Source of the DNA: Viscum album
Taxonomy: Eukaryota; Streptophyta; Magnoliopsida; Santalales; Viscaceae
Direction: 5' to 3'
Length of the DNA stretch: 64,000 nt
Assembly (NCBI GenBank): GCA_963277665.1
Contig: OY728125.1
Span: 1,714,626,889 to 1,714,690,888 of the forward strand
The notes under the pieces: generated by a model
The model's input: only the letters and a program-made list of their open reading frames with translations
Databases searched by the model: none
Told to the model about the DNA's origin: nothing
Made by a program: the position numbers and the translations under genes
Shown here: in pieces, positions 29,761 through 44,189 of the stretch
Layout: each line of letters opens with the position of its first letter
Position numbering within the stretch: the first letter of the stretch is position 1

Positions 29761-32700
29761 ATTTTCCAAAGGATGATCAATTTTTTTTTTGGAGGACTCA
29801 CTTGTGATTCAATCCAAGGCTTTGGGGTTCCACTTCATCATACATGAAACCAATTAGAGTATGAATCATGGATCGTAATATGTAAAATATTTTGATCAAG
29901 AACAAGGAAAGAAAGCTACTGATTTTTAAGAAGATTAGATTAGGTGGAGATTTGATGCTGTAAAGATGAAGGAAATTTTTTAAAAATTCCAAAAGAAAAC
30001 ATTTAATTGGATTTGATCACTAGAAGGAGAAGGAAGTCAGGGTTCTATAAAAATATGGGGAGGCCTAAGGAAGGAGGGGAGGTTCAGTCGAGTGTTCATT
30101 ATGGAGAGTTTTCTGCTGCTGTAGATGCAATTTTAGTTTTTATTTTTTGTCTTATTTTAATGACTTCCTCTTATCCATTTATCTTTTATACCCTTTGAAT
30201 GGAGGGGAAAAACTAGAGTGATTGGGGAAGGTAAGGTTTTCCTTTTGTGATGCTGGAGTCCTACACTTGACGAATAAAATTTTATTCTATTAATTGATTT
30301 TAGTTTTTAGTGATTGATTTACAGTTTTAATACAATTGTGTTTAAATTTTTTAAATTGTTAATTATTTATTTCTTAGGTTGATATCTTTTAATCCCCCTC
30401 TACCCAATGCAACTTGTCTACGAAGGAATAGGTTGTATTGGGTGGTGAGTGGCGAGTGTTCAATAATTCCTAATGCGTGTGTGAAGGCAGTGAGTTACTT
30501 ATGAATTTCCTAGGAACACCAAAACTTGATTGGGTATTTACTTGGTAGTTTAGGATCAATATAATATTTCATTATCCTTGATAATTTTCACACATATAGG
30601 AATGAGAGATAACCAAGAAATAATCACTATTAGACCAGTCTCTAAAATAATCTTCTACTTGGAGTGTTTGATGAATCCATTGAAGAATATTTCACTTATC
30701 AATTGATAATAAGAGAAGAAAAACTATTTTAAAGACTATGATAACATTTAAAATGTAAATATAACCCTAGACCAATCACCCTTTTATCATATTATTTTCA
30801 AAATCTTGCTTCATTGATTTATATTATTTTTAAAACCAAGACAATTTCAAAAAAACACCCTTTTTCTTAAGTGAAGACTGATTTCTGAGCACTCATCTCT
30901 AGATAAAACCTTGGGTTTACCATGAATACTACATTTAACCTTGGAAATAATCAATTTTTCCACACCCCATGACAAGTGAAAGAAAAAAACCAAGCTGGAC
31001 GTGCACTTAAACCTTGGAAAGACTGAATCTCACACACCACCAACAAGTGGATCACATCCATATATAGACATAATTTATTCAATAAAGAGGTATAGCATGG
31101 GATTCCAATGCATGGTGGCTGACATATGTTAATAAAAACATATTCCCACTTTTATTTTATAATTTTTGAATATTTAATTAATTATAACATGTATATAATT
31201 CTATAAATGAATCATCAGGATGATTCAAAGACAAAAAAACCAAGTAAAAGACATGACATAGGCAATACACTTGATATCCCATATCTTAAGACAAATATAA
31301 CATATGATATAGGTATATCCATGCCCCTTATGATATGGATTAATCATACCCTACAACATGCATCTCATGAAAATCATGGATTATGATGTTGATCAATCAT
31401 ATAATATGATTGATATAGTTTTAGTGTATTTAAAATATTTGGTTGTTCTTTCAATATTTGATATATCTAGGGGGGGGGGAAGTGAAATTAAACTAAGTGG
31501 AATCATTTGTGATGAATGTTTTGATCCCTATGAAGAAGATATGGAAGGTATGTCAAAGTGAAATATAGAAAGATCAAAATAATTGTACCTGATTTTTTTT
31601 GTGAGGATGTTTTTTGATTTCTGGTTTAAGGAATTCCTAAACTACAAGAAATCCTTTAAAATCCATCAAGGATAACTCTTTCAAGACTGAGACAATGGTT
31701 GAGAAATCCTCAAGTTACATGGACATGAAATTTTATAATGAACTTTGATTTTATACATTGATATATTATACATTAGCTATATGAATGTATAATCCTTTGA
31801 TAATACATCATTCATATAGGTATGAATTTGGTAAATGTGAAATTTAAAATGTTGGTAAATGCTAATTTTGGTTGACACTTCTATAAAAAGTGTTAATAAA
31901 ATTTATTTTTCATTAGCGCTTTTTATAAAAATTATAATAAATTATAATATATATGATTTGTTTTTATTGATTTTTTTAATGTTTTTTAAATGGAAACTTT
32001 TAGTATCTTATATTAGTGCTTTAAAAAGAGTTAGTGATTTTAAATATTCTTCATGGGTTACTCTATACTAAGTAATATTATAGATTAATGATCCATTGTT
32101 GTATCTAAAAGAGGAACCCCTTGAAACCCATAGTTTTATGGATTTTTTGTGAGCGGATATACTCTTAAGGAGAGCGACATCGTAATGTATTTTTGTAGTC
32201 ACCATAAAATATCATCCAAATTCAGGTTTCCCATTCTATAATAATCCATCAATATACCTAGAAATATTAAGAGTATATTGAGATAACAAGAATATGTTGA
32301 TGCACAACAGCATTATGAAGGCCAAGAAATTCTATGGAAACAATTTTTAAGGTGAAAAAATAGGATGCATATGCTGCTTGTAACCTTCAAAGTGGTGTAT
32401 GTTTTTTCAACTATAATTCCTTGACATCCAAAAATTTCACTCTAATTCTTTCCTCGATATCCTTTTTTTTAAATTTTAAATAAAATACTTTTTGATCAAG
32501 TGATAATCATAAATATTATGAAATTACTAATTCAAAAATTCCATATAAAATCCAACTCCAAATTCAAAATTCAAACCAAATACCAAGACCTTCAAATTCA
32601 AAATTCAAATAAAATACCCATCATCGCCTCGAGTCATGAAACATGAAAATTCTCAATCCACACACCCTGAAATGTGTTGCCTCTATTATCCCACTATCAA

Positions 32701-33326
32701 CATCATAGATGTCATGGAAGATATCACCTACACATCAGAACATGCCATCACAAAAAAATAGAACCATCAAGAAACAAAACCATCAAAGACTCCATAATAG
32801 ACACCAATGAGAGAGTCAAACCACCATAACCTTCCACTGAATAACTATTGAAATCAGGATAGAAAAACTAGAAGAAAACTACCCATGATCAAATGAACAA
32901 ATACCATAAGAACTCACACCCACCTTTTCCCACTGAAGCTACGGTCATAATGAAACATATAATCAATGTTGAGGAAATGTGACTAGACCATTTCCACTAT
33001 GGGATAGAAGGGTTGGCACCCATACCTAATAGGATCATTGGAAATGCCACCTGAAGAGATCTATAACAGAGGCCACCACCGATCAATTTTATTCTAATCT
33101 GGAATGGGATAGGAAAAAAATGAGAGAATGATTATCTCATCTGTCATAACACATACTCAATAAAAAAAATTAATTTTTTTTCTATGATGGTTCATTTGAG
33201 ATAAGTTTCCATCACAAAAAGTTATTTTCAATGAGAATCCATTTCCAATATCCCATCATTGAAAATCATGTCGAAATTACTATTATTATCAATGGACCAT
33301 CAATATTAATTTTAGGGGTCATATAA

Positions 33327-33356
33327 TTTTTTATGGAAATTCTAATCCATAAAAAA
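33327..33356. repeat. Perfect 11-bp hairpin
   Basis: TTTTTTATGGA (33327-33337) and TCCATAAAAAA (33346-33356) are separated by eight bases. It lies 36 bp left of the Ogre LTR end and may belong to a MITE or CACTA-like end. Confidence 0.6.
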
Positions 33357-35339
33357 ATATAGTATTTGTAAAAAATTAACAACTTTGTTACTGTTTCCAA
33401 CGTGCTTCGTGCCTGTGATCATTTTGAGTTGATGTAGACCTTCTTTCCAAAGGCAGGTGGTCACTTGGATTTCTCCAATGAGACTTTATAAAACACGTTG
33501 GCCGAGATTTTGGGAGGTCGGGTTCATTGCACCATTTTGGGGTGAGCTATTGCATAATCTGAGACTCTCTTATAGATTAAATACATATTTGTGAATCCTT
33601 TCTTAAATCCAAAATATAAGATAGGTTTCCCTCGTATCAACAATCAATTATTTAGCATGTGTTGATTTCAGAATCATCTTTATGTATCCGTGGTTCTTCA
33701 TCGAAGGAGACATCTATATGTATATGAGGTTCTCCATAAATGGTACCCATTTATAATCATATTATAGATTATTATATCATTTATTATCAGGATGTTAGTT
33801 TTAAGGCACATAATTGGGCACTCTGGAATTTAACGTCATCCAGGAAAACAAAAGTTATTTTGATAGTGGGAGCGGACCCATGAAATGGGCTTCCTACATA
33901 TCCTTGTGAATGAAATCAGAACCCATGTAGTTTAGTTCCACTTAATGGGACACATAAAAACTTTTAAGGTTATATGAAAAGGACCAAACTGTGTAGTTTA
34001 ATTTCATGTAACATGGATATCCAGGTGAATGATGCCTAGTCAAGATCTACTGTGGGAATTACGTTGAAGCAAACCATAGGACCTGGAAAGAGTATGGCCT
34101 CCCAGGTTAGATATACCCTACTGGGGATATTTCTTAGAGAATATTAGGGTGATTTTGGAGTGCTAGGTTTAGACCTTAGTTAGGATTCCTACATATCCTA
34201 TTTGGATGATAATCAAAGCCCATGCAATTTGGATGGTTGGGGATACACCAATAGAGGAGGTCCATTGAAGGAAAGAGGAAAATTCCTAAAATGAATATCC
34301 TCTCGATACAAGAATTTGATAGTATGGATGTTGTGATCATTACTAACATTTAAGCCCATGTGAGTCATGATTGGTGTGATAAACAAGAGGAAGTGGAAGA
34401 TCTAACACACCACAAAATTTCCTTTATCCGCGAGTGGATGAGGTCAAGGATACAAAAGAGAGAAATGGCCTTGGGGTGCTTGTCTCTTCCCTGATTTTCA
34501 TAAACAAATTCAGGAATTACACACCCATATGGACATGGAATGAAAGAAAGGTTTGGGTATTACTCTAGGAGAGATGACCTACTCCCAATTTTAGAGAATA
34601 TGAGAGGAGGATAAGCCACCAGACCTCATCAAAGGGAAAGGAAAGTGGTTCCCCTCACTATCCGAAATGGGGAGGCCTTAAACACTAATACTAAGGTTGA
34701 GATCCTTTTTACCACATGAATGTATGATTGAGAACATTATGAGGACCTCCATTGTTAGGTAGGTTATCAGTATGATGTCATTTACTAAGGGAATGTATGA
34801 TCGAGAGGGCACACTGGTGTGCCCTATACTCTGATCACACGTATATGGAATCTTTGGAAGATGTATTAGCTTGAAAGTTTAGGAAGGGTCCCATTTGGGA
34901 CTTAACACTTTGCAGGAGAGGTTAATGGAGAGGGTTTTTTGAATAGTTTGCGTAGGGGTTGAGATAAGGCCGAACACTCTACAGAAGGGTACCGAGATTA
35001 AAAGACCACATTTCGCAAATTGTTTTCTATATAGTATGGTGGTGCAAAAAGATTTCATTCACACATGGTTTGAAAAATTATAGTCTACAAAGGACTTTGC
35101 TATACTTATGGCTATCCACAAAGGATTTTTTCTATTCATACCACTTATTATGCTATATGGACCAATTCTTACGCCCTTTTTACTATGCAATATATGGTAA
35201 ATTATTACCTGCTGAAATCACTTTCTTGGACTATCTCTCTATTTCTCCGTTTCTCTCTCACACTCTATATCATGAATCTCACTAGTCCATGTGTGGGGTT
35301 TTTTATAGGGGTATGGATGTAACCACACTCCTGAGTTGA

Positions 35340-35640
35340 TCGAAATAAAAACTGCCACCCACGATGGATTTTTGTTTGTGGGTGAACTCCTCACCCCACA
35401 AATGAGAATTCATTTGCAGGCGGCCTGAAGGTGACGCCTCACCTAAAAAATGAATTTTATTTTGTGGGGACCTAAAAATAATGTCTCACTCTGCAAAGAA
35501 TTTTTTTTCAAGAGGGGGGGGGTATTGGAAATCACGTCTCACCCTGAAAATGAATTTCAGTTTACAGGGTGGGGGGGATATAACACATCAAACTACAAAT
35601 GAATTTTCATTTATGGGGGAACTATGTGGAAGAAATATAC
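35340..35640. repeat. Imperfect 70-80-bp minisatellite with G runs
   Basis: About four units each hold an AAAATGAATTT(C/T) word, a G-rich run (up to ten Gs at 35513-35522, and GGGTGGGGGGG at 35567) and a (A)CGCCTCACCC-like word. Confidence 0.75.
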
Positions 35641-38600
35641 AGAGAAACTATTTAAAGGTGGTATGTAGTATAGTGATTCACATAGAGAGCATGCTATGGG
35701 GAAGGAGAGATTCATTTGTTGCTATTTTTCATCTCCTTTGTGGTTCATGGTAGTTTACCATATTAATCTTCATGAAATAGCTTGATTCATTTTAATAAAA
35801 CCATTTCTAAATGCATAAAATCCTTATGATCTTCCATAATCACTTTTCCAAACCCAAAAAATGACTCTGTTAGAATGGGGTCCGATCGGCATGGAGAGAA
35901 GTCCATTCCAAGGAAGAAATCAGTCTGACTGGATTCTTTTTAGGGTGTATGTGGACTTGGAGAAGGGTCCACACATATAAATAGTGTTATAATTGACTCA
36001 TTTATCACTTTGTGAAATCTATCACTTTAAGATCAGTTAGATATTGTCCACATAACATCCCTCTTCGTATAAAATTTCCTTTGCAGAAGACCTTTCCTAC
36101 AAAGCAAAAAATATCATCCACAAACTAGTATTTTTTGCAAAGTATTGATGAGAGACCTTTCCTTTTCAAATTGTTCCTTGAATATATTGTCCCCTCTGAG
36201 AGTGATTCTGAAGTAGATCGGGAGACTCTTGATAATTTCCACATCACCCGATAGATAGTGTTGATGAATATATGGAAACTAATTTCTTAGACCCCTATAT
36301 CAAATCTACCATCAAAATTTCCCAAGCCACGCCACATGTTTTCTATTATTGGTTATGGAGGGGTTGAATAATTCACCATACATACCAAGGTAAAAGAGGT
36401 AGTCATTATCTGTGAGAGGGTGAGCATGCTATAGTATAAACTCACCACCGTGGAGTCTATAGCCCATTTTGCTGCAGCCAGAAATATTCTACTCAATGAG
36501 GCCTCTGAACAAGACGGAGTAACAACCCAATACCAAGGCCAAGTTGCAGAACAAAGGACCTTGGTAGAAAAACTCCATTAAAAGATATATTAGATGAATC
36601 AAGAATTGGATCGCATAGAAGCATCAACTAATGAAGATTAGAGGCTAGTGTAAGAAGCAGAGAAATCTAGGTAAGATTCCATTGATAGGGAAAAATCATT
36701 ACAAGCCGACATAGAAATAGTGGATGTGGTATTGTTGAAGCTACATCGAGAAGTAGAGGATTCTAATCATGTAATGATTCATGTATTTGAATCCATAAAA
36801 AAATCCTTATAATAGAAAAGAATCATTTATATGGAGATTCTCCGAGTTAAGGATAATCTTGTATCTTCTTGACATATGAAATGAAAAAGGCATTTACTTT
36901 CAATCATCTATATCTTTGTTCCAGCTTCCCCTTGAAATTTTAAAATTAATACCAGAGTTGAATTATTTGTATTATTGTATTTAACTTTAAATAATGGGAA
37001 TAAGAAAATTCTCTAATTTTTTAGATCATATTACCTTGATATGAAACTTGACTTTTTACTAGGTTTCACTCTGTGGGTTTTCTACTTGACAAGCATTACA
37101 TCCCTTTTCATTATCAATTTAGGGTCTTGAGAGACCGATCAATGCAGCTGGTGTTTTAGGTTGAAAAAATTTGACCAATATTTGTGAAAGTAGTAAATCC
37201 AAACAAGGCTTGAAGGACATGAGTATGAAACACCCTACATAGATCTAACTCATGTGTAGGAAGAAAATCATTTTATTATTAGAACATATCCATAACTTGA
37301 GGAACATGTTTCAAAATATTATGTGTAGATCAAACTCATACAAAATAAATGAGGTATTAACATTCCGAGGCACCAATGGTCTGTGTGAAAAATATTTTTA
37401 TATGGATGAAGCTCTCATGTAGGAAAGAAAGAGGACATAAAAAATGGTCCACAAGGTAATGTTTATAGCTAATAAAAATGATCCTATGGGCCCTCTAAGC
37501 TTACATGAGTCATTTTTGGTGTGAGTAACAAGAGGAAACTTGGGAAATCATTTAAATCCAAACAATAGTGCATGATAGGGAACATGTAGTGACATTTTCT
37601 CCTCAACTGGGTTTCATGGAGGGACATGATTGATGTCAATGAAAACCCATGACTAGGGCCTGATAACCATGGATAATGGATCCTTAAGAAATTATGGGAC
37701 CCTTATATAGATAAAATTATTATACAAGGGAAGATAATTTTCATATTTAATTTCAGTATGGGGTTGGAATAATGTGAGTCTCAAAATCCAGTACCTGGTA
37801 CCTTTTCATGGATCTAGTTCTCATGTAGGTAATAGGTCATATATAATTGACCATGCATCACACAGTTTAATTTCATTCTATAAGAACTCAGATGTTCTAC
37901 AGTTTAGGGTCATTTTATGAGGACATTTCCTCATAGTTTAATGTCATATGTATTGGATGAGTGTCATACAGTTTAATGTTAATGTGATAAGAACATGAAC
38001 CACATAGTTTAATGTCATGTTGTGGGGAAATATAATTGTTGTCTTTTAAGGTCACATGGATTTGACCAAAATATTAACGATTTTCCATTCTATGGTGATC
38101 TAACCAAGAATGTCCCATAATCCTTTAGGAATGAATATGGGAAGTTGTAAGATTTAATATAGGGAATTCCAGATCTGAAAAGTGATATGGGACAAGTATG
38201 CAAGGAATGACCGCATACCATGTTCGAAATGCGGTTTCCGACATAAATTTTTTAGGGATTACAGATATAGAAGTGGTCTCTCATGAGGTTGAACATGCCT
38301 CTGGTTGATAGGCCTCTTAAAGAAGACTTATACATAACAAAAATGGAGCATGTTATGCATAGACAAAACAAAGGTGTCCTCATAAATATGAAATTATATT
38401 AACGATGGACACAGAAAGATTATGGAGATTCATATTTTCTGAGATACAGAATTTGATTTGTGTAAGGAAGTCACCTGAGTATGGAAGGAGAATTTCATGT
38501 CAAAATTACTCAAGAATGGGGAGAAATATTTCCTATACAGTTTTGACCCATATGCAGGGGAGAGATATTTATTATATTGTGATTGAAACTAAGACAAAGG

Positions 38601-39411
38601 TTTTAGGTATCACTACATATTTCTTCAAAGTGAGAATCAAGCCACATGTAGTTATGGAAAATATTTACCCACAATAATTGAATTATTATGTGGGGATGGG
38701 GAATTTTTGTTTAAATATGGGCTCACTACCGGGGTGAGAACCTATACTGGACCCTCCTATACAGATATGGCTCGTATATAGAAGAGTGGGGGCATTTTTA
38801 TATTGTGGTTGGACCAGGATGTAAGATATAGGTGTCACTATATATCTCATTCTGGTGAGAATAAAGCTACATGTAGTTCTTATAAAGAGGGGTGGTGGGA
38901 GACTAAAACCCAACATAGTGGTCCTCTTAGGAGAGCTCTATATATGTCATGAAAGAGACATCAACCATGTAATTTAATGTTATGTGACACGGACGTTTGG
39001 TGTTCCTTTTAAGGTTATAAATCTATGGCCATGTTAACCCTAATTTGAATTGATATGCCTTGATAATATGGGTAAATCCTTTACCAAAACTCCTAATCCC
39101 ATGCGAGCTATTCTCTTTGTGAGAAACAAGGAATAACAAAGGTTTCTTTCATGACACAGGGGTGATTAAAAGCAAGGAAAAGAGATTTTTGTATCATGTG
39201 GTGGATCGACTAGGAGGTAAGATCTAGGCATCGCTATGTATCTAATAGAGGTGATAATCAATGTAATGCCCCTATTTTTTAAAATATAAAACTATGTTCG
39301 ATAGTATATGAGATACACAACACCAAAACCAAACAAATAATGATTATTTAAATATGCCATTTTAACCCACACATTAAATTTGCAGATATGAATAGGGTTA
39401 ACTACATTATG

Positions 39412-39443
<32 letters not shown>
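39412..39443. repeat. (TA)n microsatellite
   Basis: About 15 TA dinucleotides in a row. Confidence 0.98.
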
Positions 39444-39447
<4 letters not shown>

Positions 39448-41218
39448 TTCCCACTAAACATAAATATATTTATAAATTCTTAGTAAATAATCACTCAATT
39501 TTTAGTAATGACATTTTATTCTTCAAAAATATGTTTTCTTCAAAAATGCTTTTTATTTATTTTTTAGAAAAAAATTTACAATTAAATTATAGAAAATTTA
39601 GAAAATGTATTTGATAAAATTAATATCATTTTTGAAATCATAATATCAAAATTAACCTAGGTTGAAATTTTAAGTTTTTCAGAAAATATTTATTTTTCAG
39701 TTAATAGTGAAAAATACAATTTTTTTTATAAAACTATAATTTATTTTGATAAATTAAGTAATTTAAAAGTACCATTATAATTTTAATTTTATTATAAAGT
39801 AACAAAAGTATTATTTAGTTATATTTAATCCAATTAATTACATTTAAATCATCTTTATACCAGATTTTAGTATAAGTTTATTTTTAGGCTTGAAAACACA
39901 TTTTTTGAAAACTATTTTATTAAAATGCTTAATGTTTCTATTTTTAATTAATAAAAAATAACCCCTAATGGGGAATGATTTAAATTAAAAATTTGGATCA
40001 TATATATATCATCATGAATTGTAATTAATATAGTGAAGATTACTAGTTATAGAGTTAATGCAAAATCATGTTTTACTTGAAAAATGCATTTTATTCAAAA
40101 AAACCACTTTCTATCATGCTGTAGGTTTTATTTTAAATACAATTATTCCACATCTATGAACTTATTTTGATAAAATTTATTCATTATTTTTAATAATCAT
40201 ATGTTAATAAGTTTAACTTATTTTTTGGATAATATAAATATTAACTGTAGTAAATATTTATTACCATGATAAAAGGAAAATAGGTTAATTAAGGGTAAAA
40301 ATAATTTAAAAAGGACTAGAAAAAAGTAACCCTAATGGTATTAATATGTATATTTTCATTTCAATATAATAATTAGTATATTTATTATTATTTCTCTATA
40401 AATAATTAAGAATTTTTTTTGATAAAAAGTAGAATTTGATATGATAAAACAGAAATTGTATTTTTGTGTAATAAGAAATTTTAATTAAGACATTAGTTTT
40501 TAATGAATTAATGAATTTTCAAAATAAATTATATTTTAATAAAATAATAATATTAAATAATATTTATTAAATTTAAATGATAATATAATTTTTATGAAGT
40601 CAAATGTAATTGTTATAAGGGTTCAAAAACTATTATTGAGAAAAACCAACATTTCTCAATAAATGTTTATTCTTGTTTTAAAAGTGATAATTAAAATATT
40701 TAAAAAATTAGTTTGATAAATTAAATATTTTTTTTGGAATCATAACATCGAAATTATCCAACAGTGAATTTTTCATAATTTTATGAGATAATCGAATTTT
40801 TAGGTAAAAATTAAATACGGTATACATATATGATGTGTATCATGACATCATAATTACCCAAAAGTGATATAATAAATTCTATGAATTAAATACATGAACA
40901 AATATATATTTCAAATTTAAAATAATGTGATTTTTTGGTTATTTGATTAATTTTATAAAGCCTTTATGAATCCTTCAAAACCTATATTATATTTTAAGAT
41001 TTTAAAATCATTTCTGTATGAACATCACTCACTTACACATCACCAAGGGTAATATTTTAATTCATTCACCCCATTTACTTATAAAATAATTAAATCCAAT
41101 CCTATTTGGAAGAAACCATGTGAAAAAAACCATAAGAATGTTTGTGGTTTTGATTACTTTACTGTATAGAGTCCAAAACCCAGTTTGGAAAATAATAAAT
41201 AAGTCCCCTCTCTTTTAC

Positions 41219-41226
41219 TATATAAA
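41219..41226 (+). promoter_or_regulatory. TATA box of the solo LTR
   Basis: CTATATAAACACACC, preceded by a pyrimidine-rich stretch (CCCCTCTCTTTTA), typical of plant LTR promoters. Confidence 0.6.
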
Positions 41227-44189
41227 CACACCCATGATACCATTAATCTTCACTCAAAAACATTTTATTACATCCTTAGTTTTACCTCCCATATCTACAG
41301 TCCTCCCAAGGTTCCCCCAACCTCTCAAGAAGCTCCTCCCAAGTTTTTGGAATCACCCTCCCAAGATAATGAACTTCCAACTCTTCTTTTCAATTCCTGC
41401 ACCTTTCTCATTTGGTTATATTGTAATGACCTTATAAATATCCCTCAAATATCCAATTTATTTTATAATAATGAGATATCATTTATCCCCTCTCATTATA
41501 GCATTTACCTAAGCTATTACTATGCCAAAATTTAGAAACAGATCCTCTGCTTCTCTTATTTATTCAAGTATATTATTCATTTTATGCCTTTTATTTCCAA
41601 TTCATAATTATGGGATATATTTTTAAAAATAAATTTTACTTATATTTTGATATAAAAATGACAATATACCCCTTTCTCTCTCATTAAACCATTTTATGAA
41701 TCTTTAAGTACTGTCGTCATGCTGCCAAAATTTCAGTGTGATTTTTCACTTCTAAAACATTGTATTGTGAATACCATCACTATTTAAACCCAAGGGTATT
41801 CATATAGACATACCTATACTACTTTTATTAGGGAATCCCATGTAACTATTCCACACTACTTGATCATGTAATTAAATGTGATAAAGTATGATCCTTTTTT
41901 GAATGATCTATGTGGCACACTTATGCATGTACATGATATGAAAGCGATGGATGCACCTAGAATTATATAGCGCTCCAATGAATTGAGTAATGTTTTAGTA
42001 TCATGAGACATAATGTATGAGATTAGGGAGTGAAAATAATCTATTATGAAACTTTTTACACCATTTTATGACGTCTTGGCTGTTATCATTGACCTATGTT
42101 TATGATGTCATGTTTAAAGCTATTGCCACTTTCCCATGCCGCCTTTATGTTATCATGATATATCATTCCACTTTGTTCATGTTTATGATTTTCACCCTAT
42201 TTATGTCCCATTTAAATACCTATTTTTAATATGTAATACTTTTTCATGTTATTCTTTGTTTATTCCCTTTTAGGGATTTATAGCTCACCCTTTTCTTTTG
42301 TATTTCCCCAAGTTATCCCATACATTTTTAAGAACGATAGAAAATTACAAGCATGTTAAAAAGGTTTTCAATAATTAAATTGTACCCCATGTTTTAAGTT
42401 TTTATGTAATGTATCTAATTACCCAAATAAACTAGAATTATTAATCTTATGGGTTTCATTAAGTGTATTATTATGTAATAAATCATGAATTAATGTGTAA
42501 TAAAGACACGGGTTGTCATAATAAAGTTGTACATAGTTCTTGGTTGGTTTCTATAGTTTAATGTTGTAAAGATTTGACAAATGGTTGTGGAAAGATGTAT
42601 TTTTCAACCAACAAGAAATAGACCCTATGTGAAGAGATGTCTCGAGGGATAATGGCTGGTGAAAAGAATCTTAAGAAGGAGGTAAATTTGTGGCTAGAAC
42701 GAAGATGGGAGGTTTAGTCATCACTACACATCCTATATGAAAAAGAATTAAGACATATGTAGTTCTTAGAAACTGTGTAGTTTAGCATAATACAAAAAAG
42801 ATGAAGGTTATCCATTTTCATGGAAACAATGACTAGTATAGGGAATACCGGGCCAAGGATGTTCCATCATGTTTCAAACATGTGGAAGGAAATTTTAAAA
42901 CAAGATCTTGAGAGTTATTGGATCATGAGAGATGATATGGGACAAGTTAGTAAGGAATGAATGTAGACCATATTCAAAAAGCAGTTTCCAGCACAATGTT
43001 TTTAGGGTTTACTGAGGTAGAATAGGTCACTCCTAAGGATGAATATGACTCTAGTTGACAGGCCTTTTAAGAGAGACTTATGTAGAGCCAAATTGGGGCA
43101 TGTTAAGCATAGTAAAAAAAATTTCTTAGGAATCTGACATTCTATTACCAATATCCAAGGAAAGATTATGAAGATATGAGTTTTCCCAGTACAAGGAGTA
43201 TGATGTATGGAAGGAATGTGTCAGAGAACAAAGGAAGAATTTGAACTGGCATTAGAAATAGAATGTAGAGTTCCATGAATAGATCTGAATTATATATAGG
43301 GAATGAGAAATTTTTGTTTCCGTGATGGGCTCTTGAATGAGGGGACCTGAATTGAGATTCCCTACATGAAATGGGTTCATATATAGGAGTAAAGGGACAC
43401 ATGTTCCTCTTTTTTTTACTTAGTATGGGGTAGGTTAAGGGACCCTAGTTTCACTATGTATCCTATATGGACAAGAATAAATCCACATATAGATTTGAAT
43501 CATCAAGACGTTCCCACAAGTGAAATGACCCATATTAGAGTCCCCTGTATATATATTTATTTGTATATATTAGAGGAGGTATATATTTTTTACTTTGTGT
43601 TGGGACCAAGACATAGGGTCTAGGCCTTAATACATATACCATTTAAGGTGAGAATCAAGCTACACATATTTCTCATATGAAAGATCCCTATTCTGGTCTG
43701 GCCCATATATAAGGAAGGGGGACATTTTTATATTACAACTGGACCCAGAATTAGAGATCTGGGTGTCACTACACATCCTATGATAGTAGGAATCAAGCCA
43801 CACATATTTCTTTAATATGAGTGTGATGGGAGACCAACACTAAGGATTTTGATCCACTCAAGCTCATGAAAAAATATTACACAGTTTTATGTTGTGAAAC
43901 AAGGAAGTCAACCATGCAATTTTTCATCATGAGGTAAAGATGTCATCATACAGTTTAACATATTTTTATTATTATGAAAGTTTCATCCAATTTATATTTA
44001 TACAAAAAGGATGATATGTCATGCCTTTAAAATTTCATGTAACATAGACCAACTACGTAGTTTAACGTTGTGCAGTGGGGATGAAAAACCATATAGTTTA
44101 ACATCATATGGTAAGAACGAAGGTTGTTTTTTCACATGAAGTATTTTATGATAAACCTTGAATTTTTAGGGGGCGTATGTATTCCCCAT

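Larger units (their letters stand above)
28061..33391. other. AT-rich intergenic or decayed-element DNA, mostly unassigned
   Basis: I see no coding homology in these 5.3 kb. Part may be Athila 3' LTR. Visible structure is a series of 20-30-bp words around TATGAGT.ATTTCC at 29520-29760, a CACTA-like inverted word set near 31880-31930 (ACACTTCTATAAAAAGTGTT), a G run at 31471-31480, and a hairpin at 33327-33356. Confidence 0.4.
39262..42520 (+). mobile_element. Solo LTR of a chromovirus-like gypsy element
   Basis: It begins TGTAATGCCCC and ends GGGTTGTCA(TA). It cuts a copy of the Ogre LTR repeat (GTGATAATCA on the left, AAAGTTGTACATAGTTCT on the right), so it is clearly an insertion. Flanking pentamers ATCAA and ATAAA nearly match. 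A promoter TATATAAACACACCC lies at 41219-41233, placing the transcription start near 41250. No PBS, PPT or pol text is inside. It is very AT-rich, with a TA microsatellite at 39412-39443. It most likely formed by LTR-LTR recombination. Confidence 0.7.
33890..43815. repeat. ~95-bp repeat family dispersed in the Ogre LTR/UTR
   Basis: A core like GGTGTCACTACATATCC, then GTGAGAATCAAGCCACATG and TAGTTCT, recurs near 33890, 34185, 38600, 38830, 39225, 42715, 43460, 43640 and 43770. A second short family, CATAGTTTAATGTCATGTG, clusters at 33940-34015, 37860-38030 and 43900-44110. Confidence 0.75.
33392..44180 (-). repeat. Ogre 3' LTR and untranslated region, split by a solo LTR
   Basis: 33392-33760 matches the 5' LTR end at 63643-64000. 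The rest to about 44180 (left of the integrase) is non-coding and carries dispersed copies of its own repeat family, seen on both sides of the solo LTR (39262-42520). The exact LTR start was not found, so part may be 3' UTR. Confidence 0.65.

Noticed and set aside
41120..41437. 105-residue ORF with hydrophobic C-terminus
   Set aside because: It lies downstream of and across the solo LTR promoter, lacks any family motif, and such ORFs arise freely in AT-rich LTRs.
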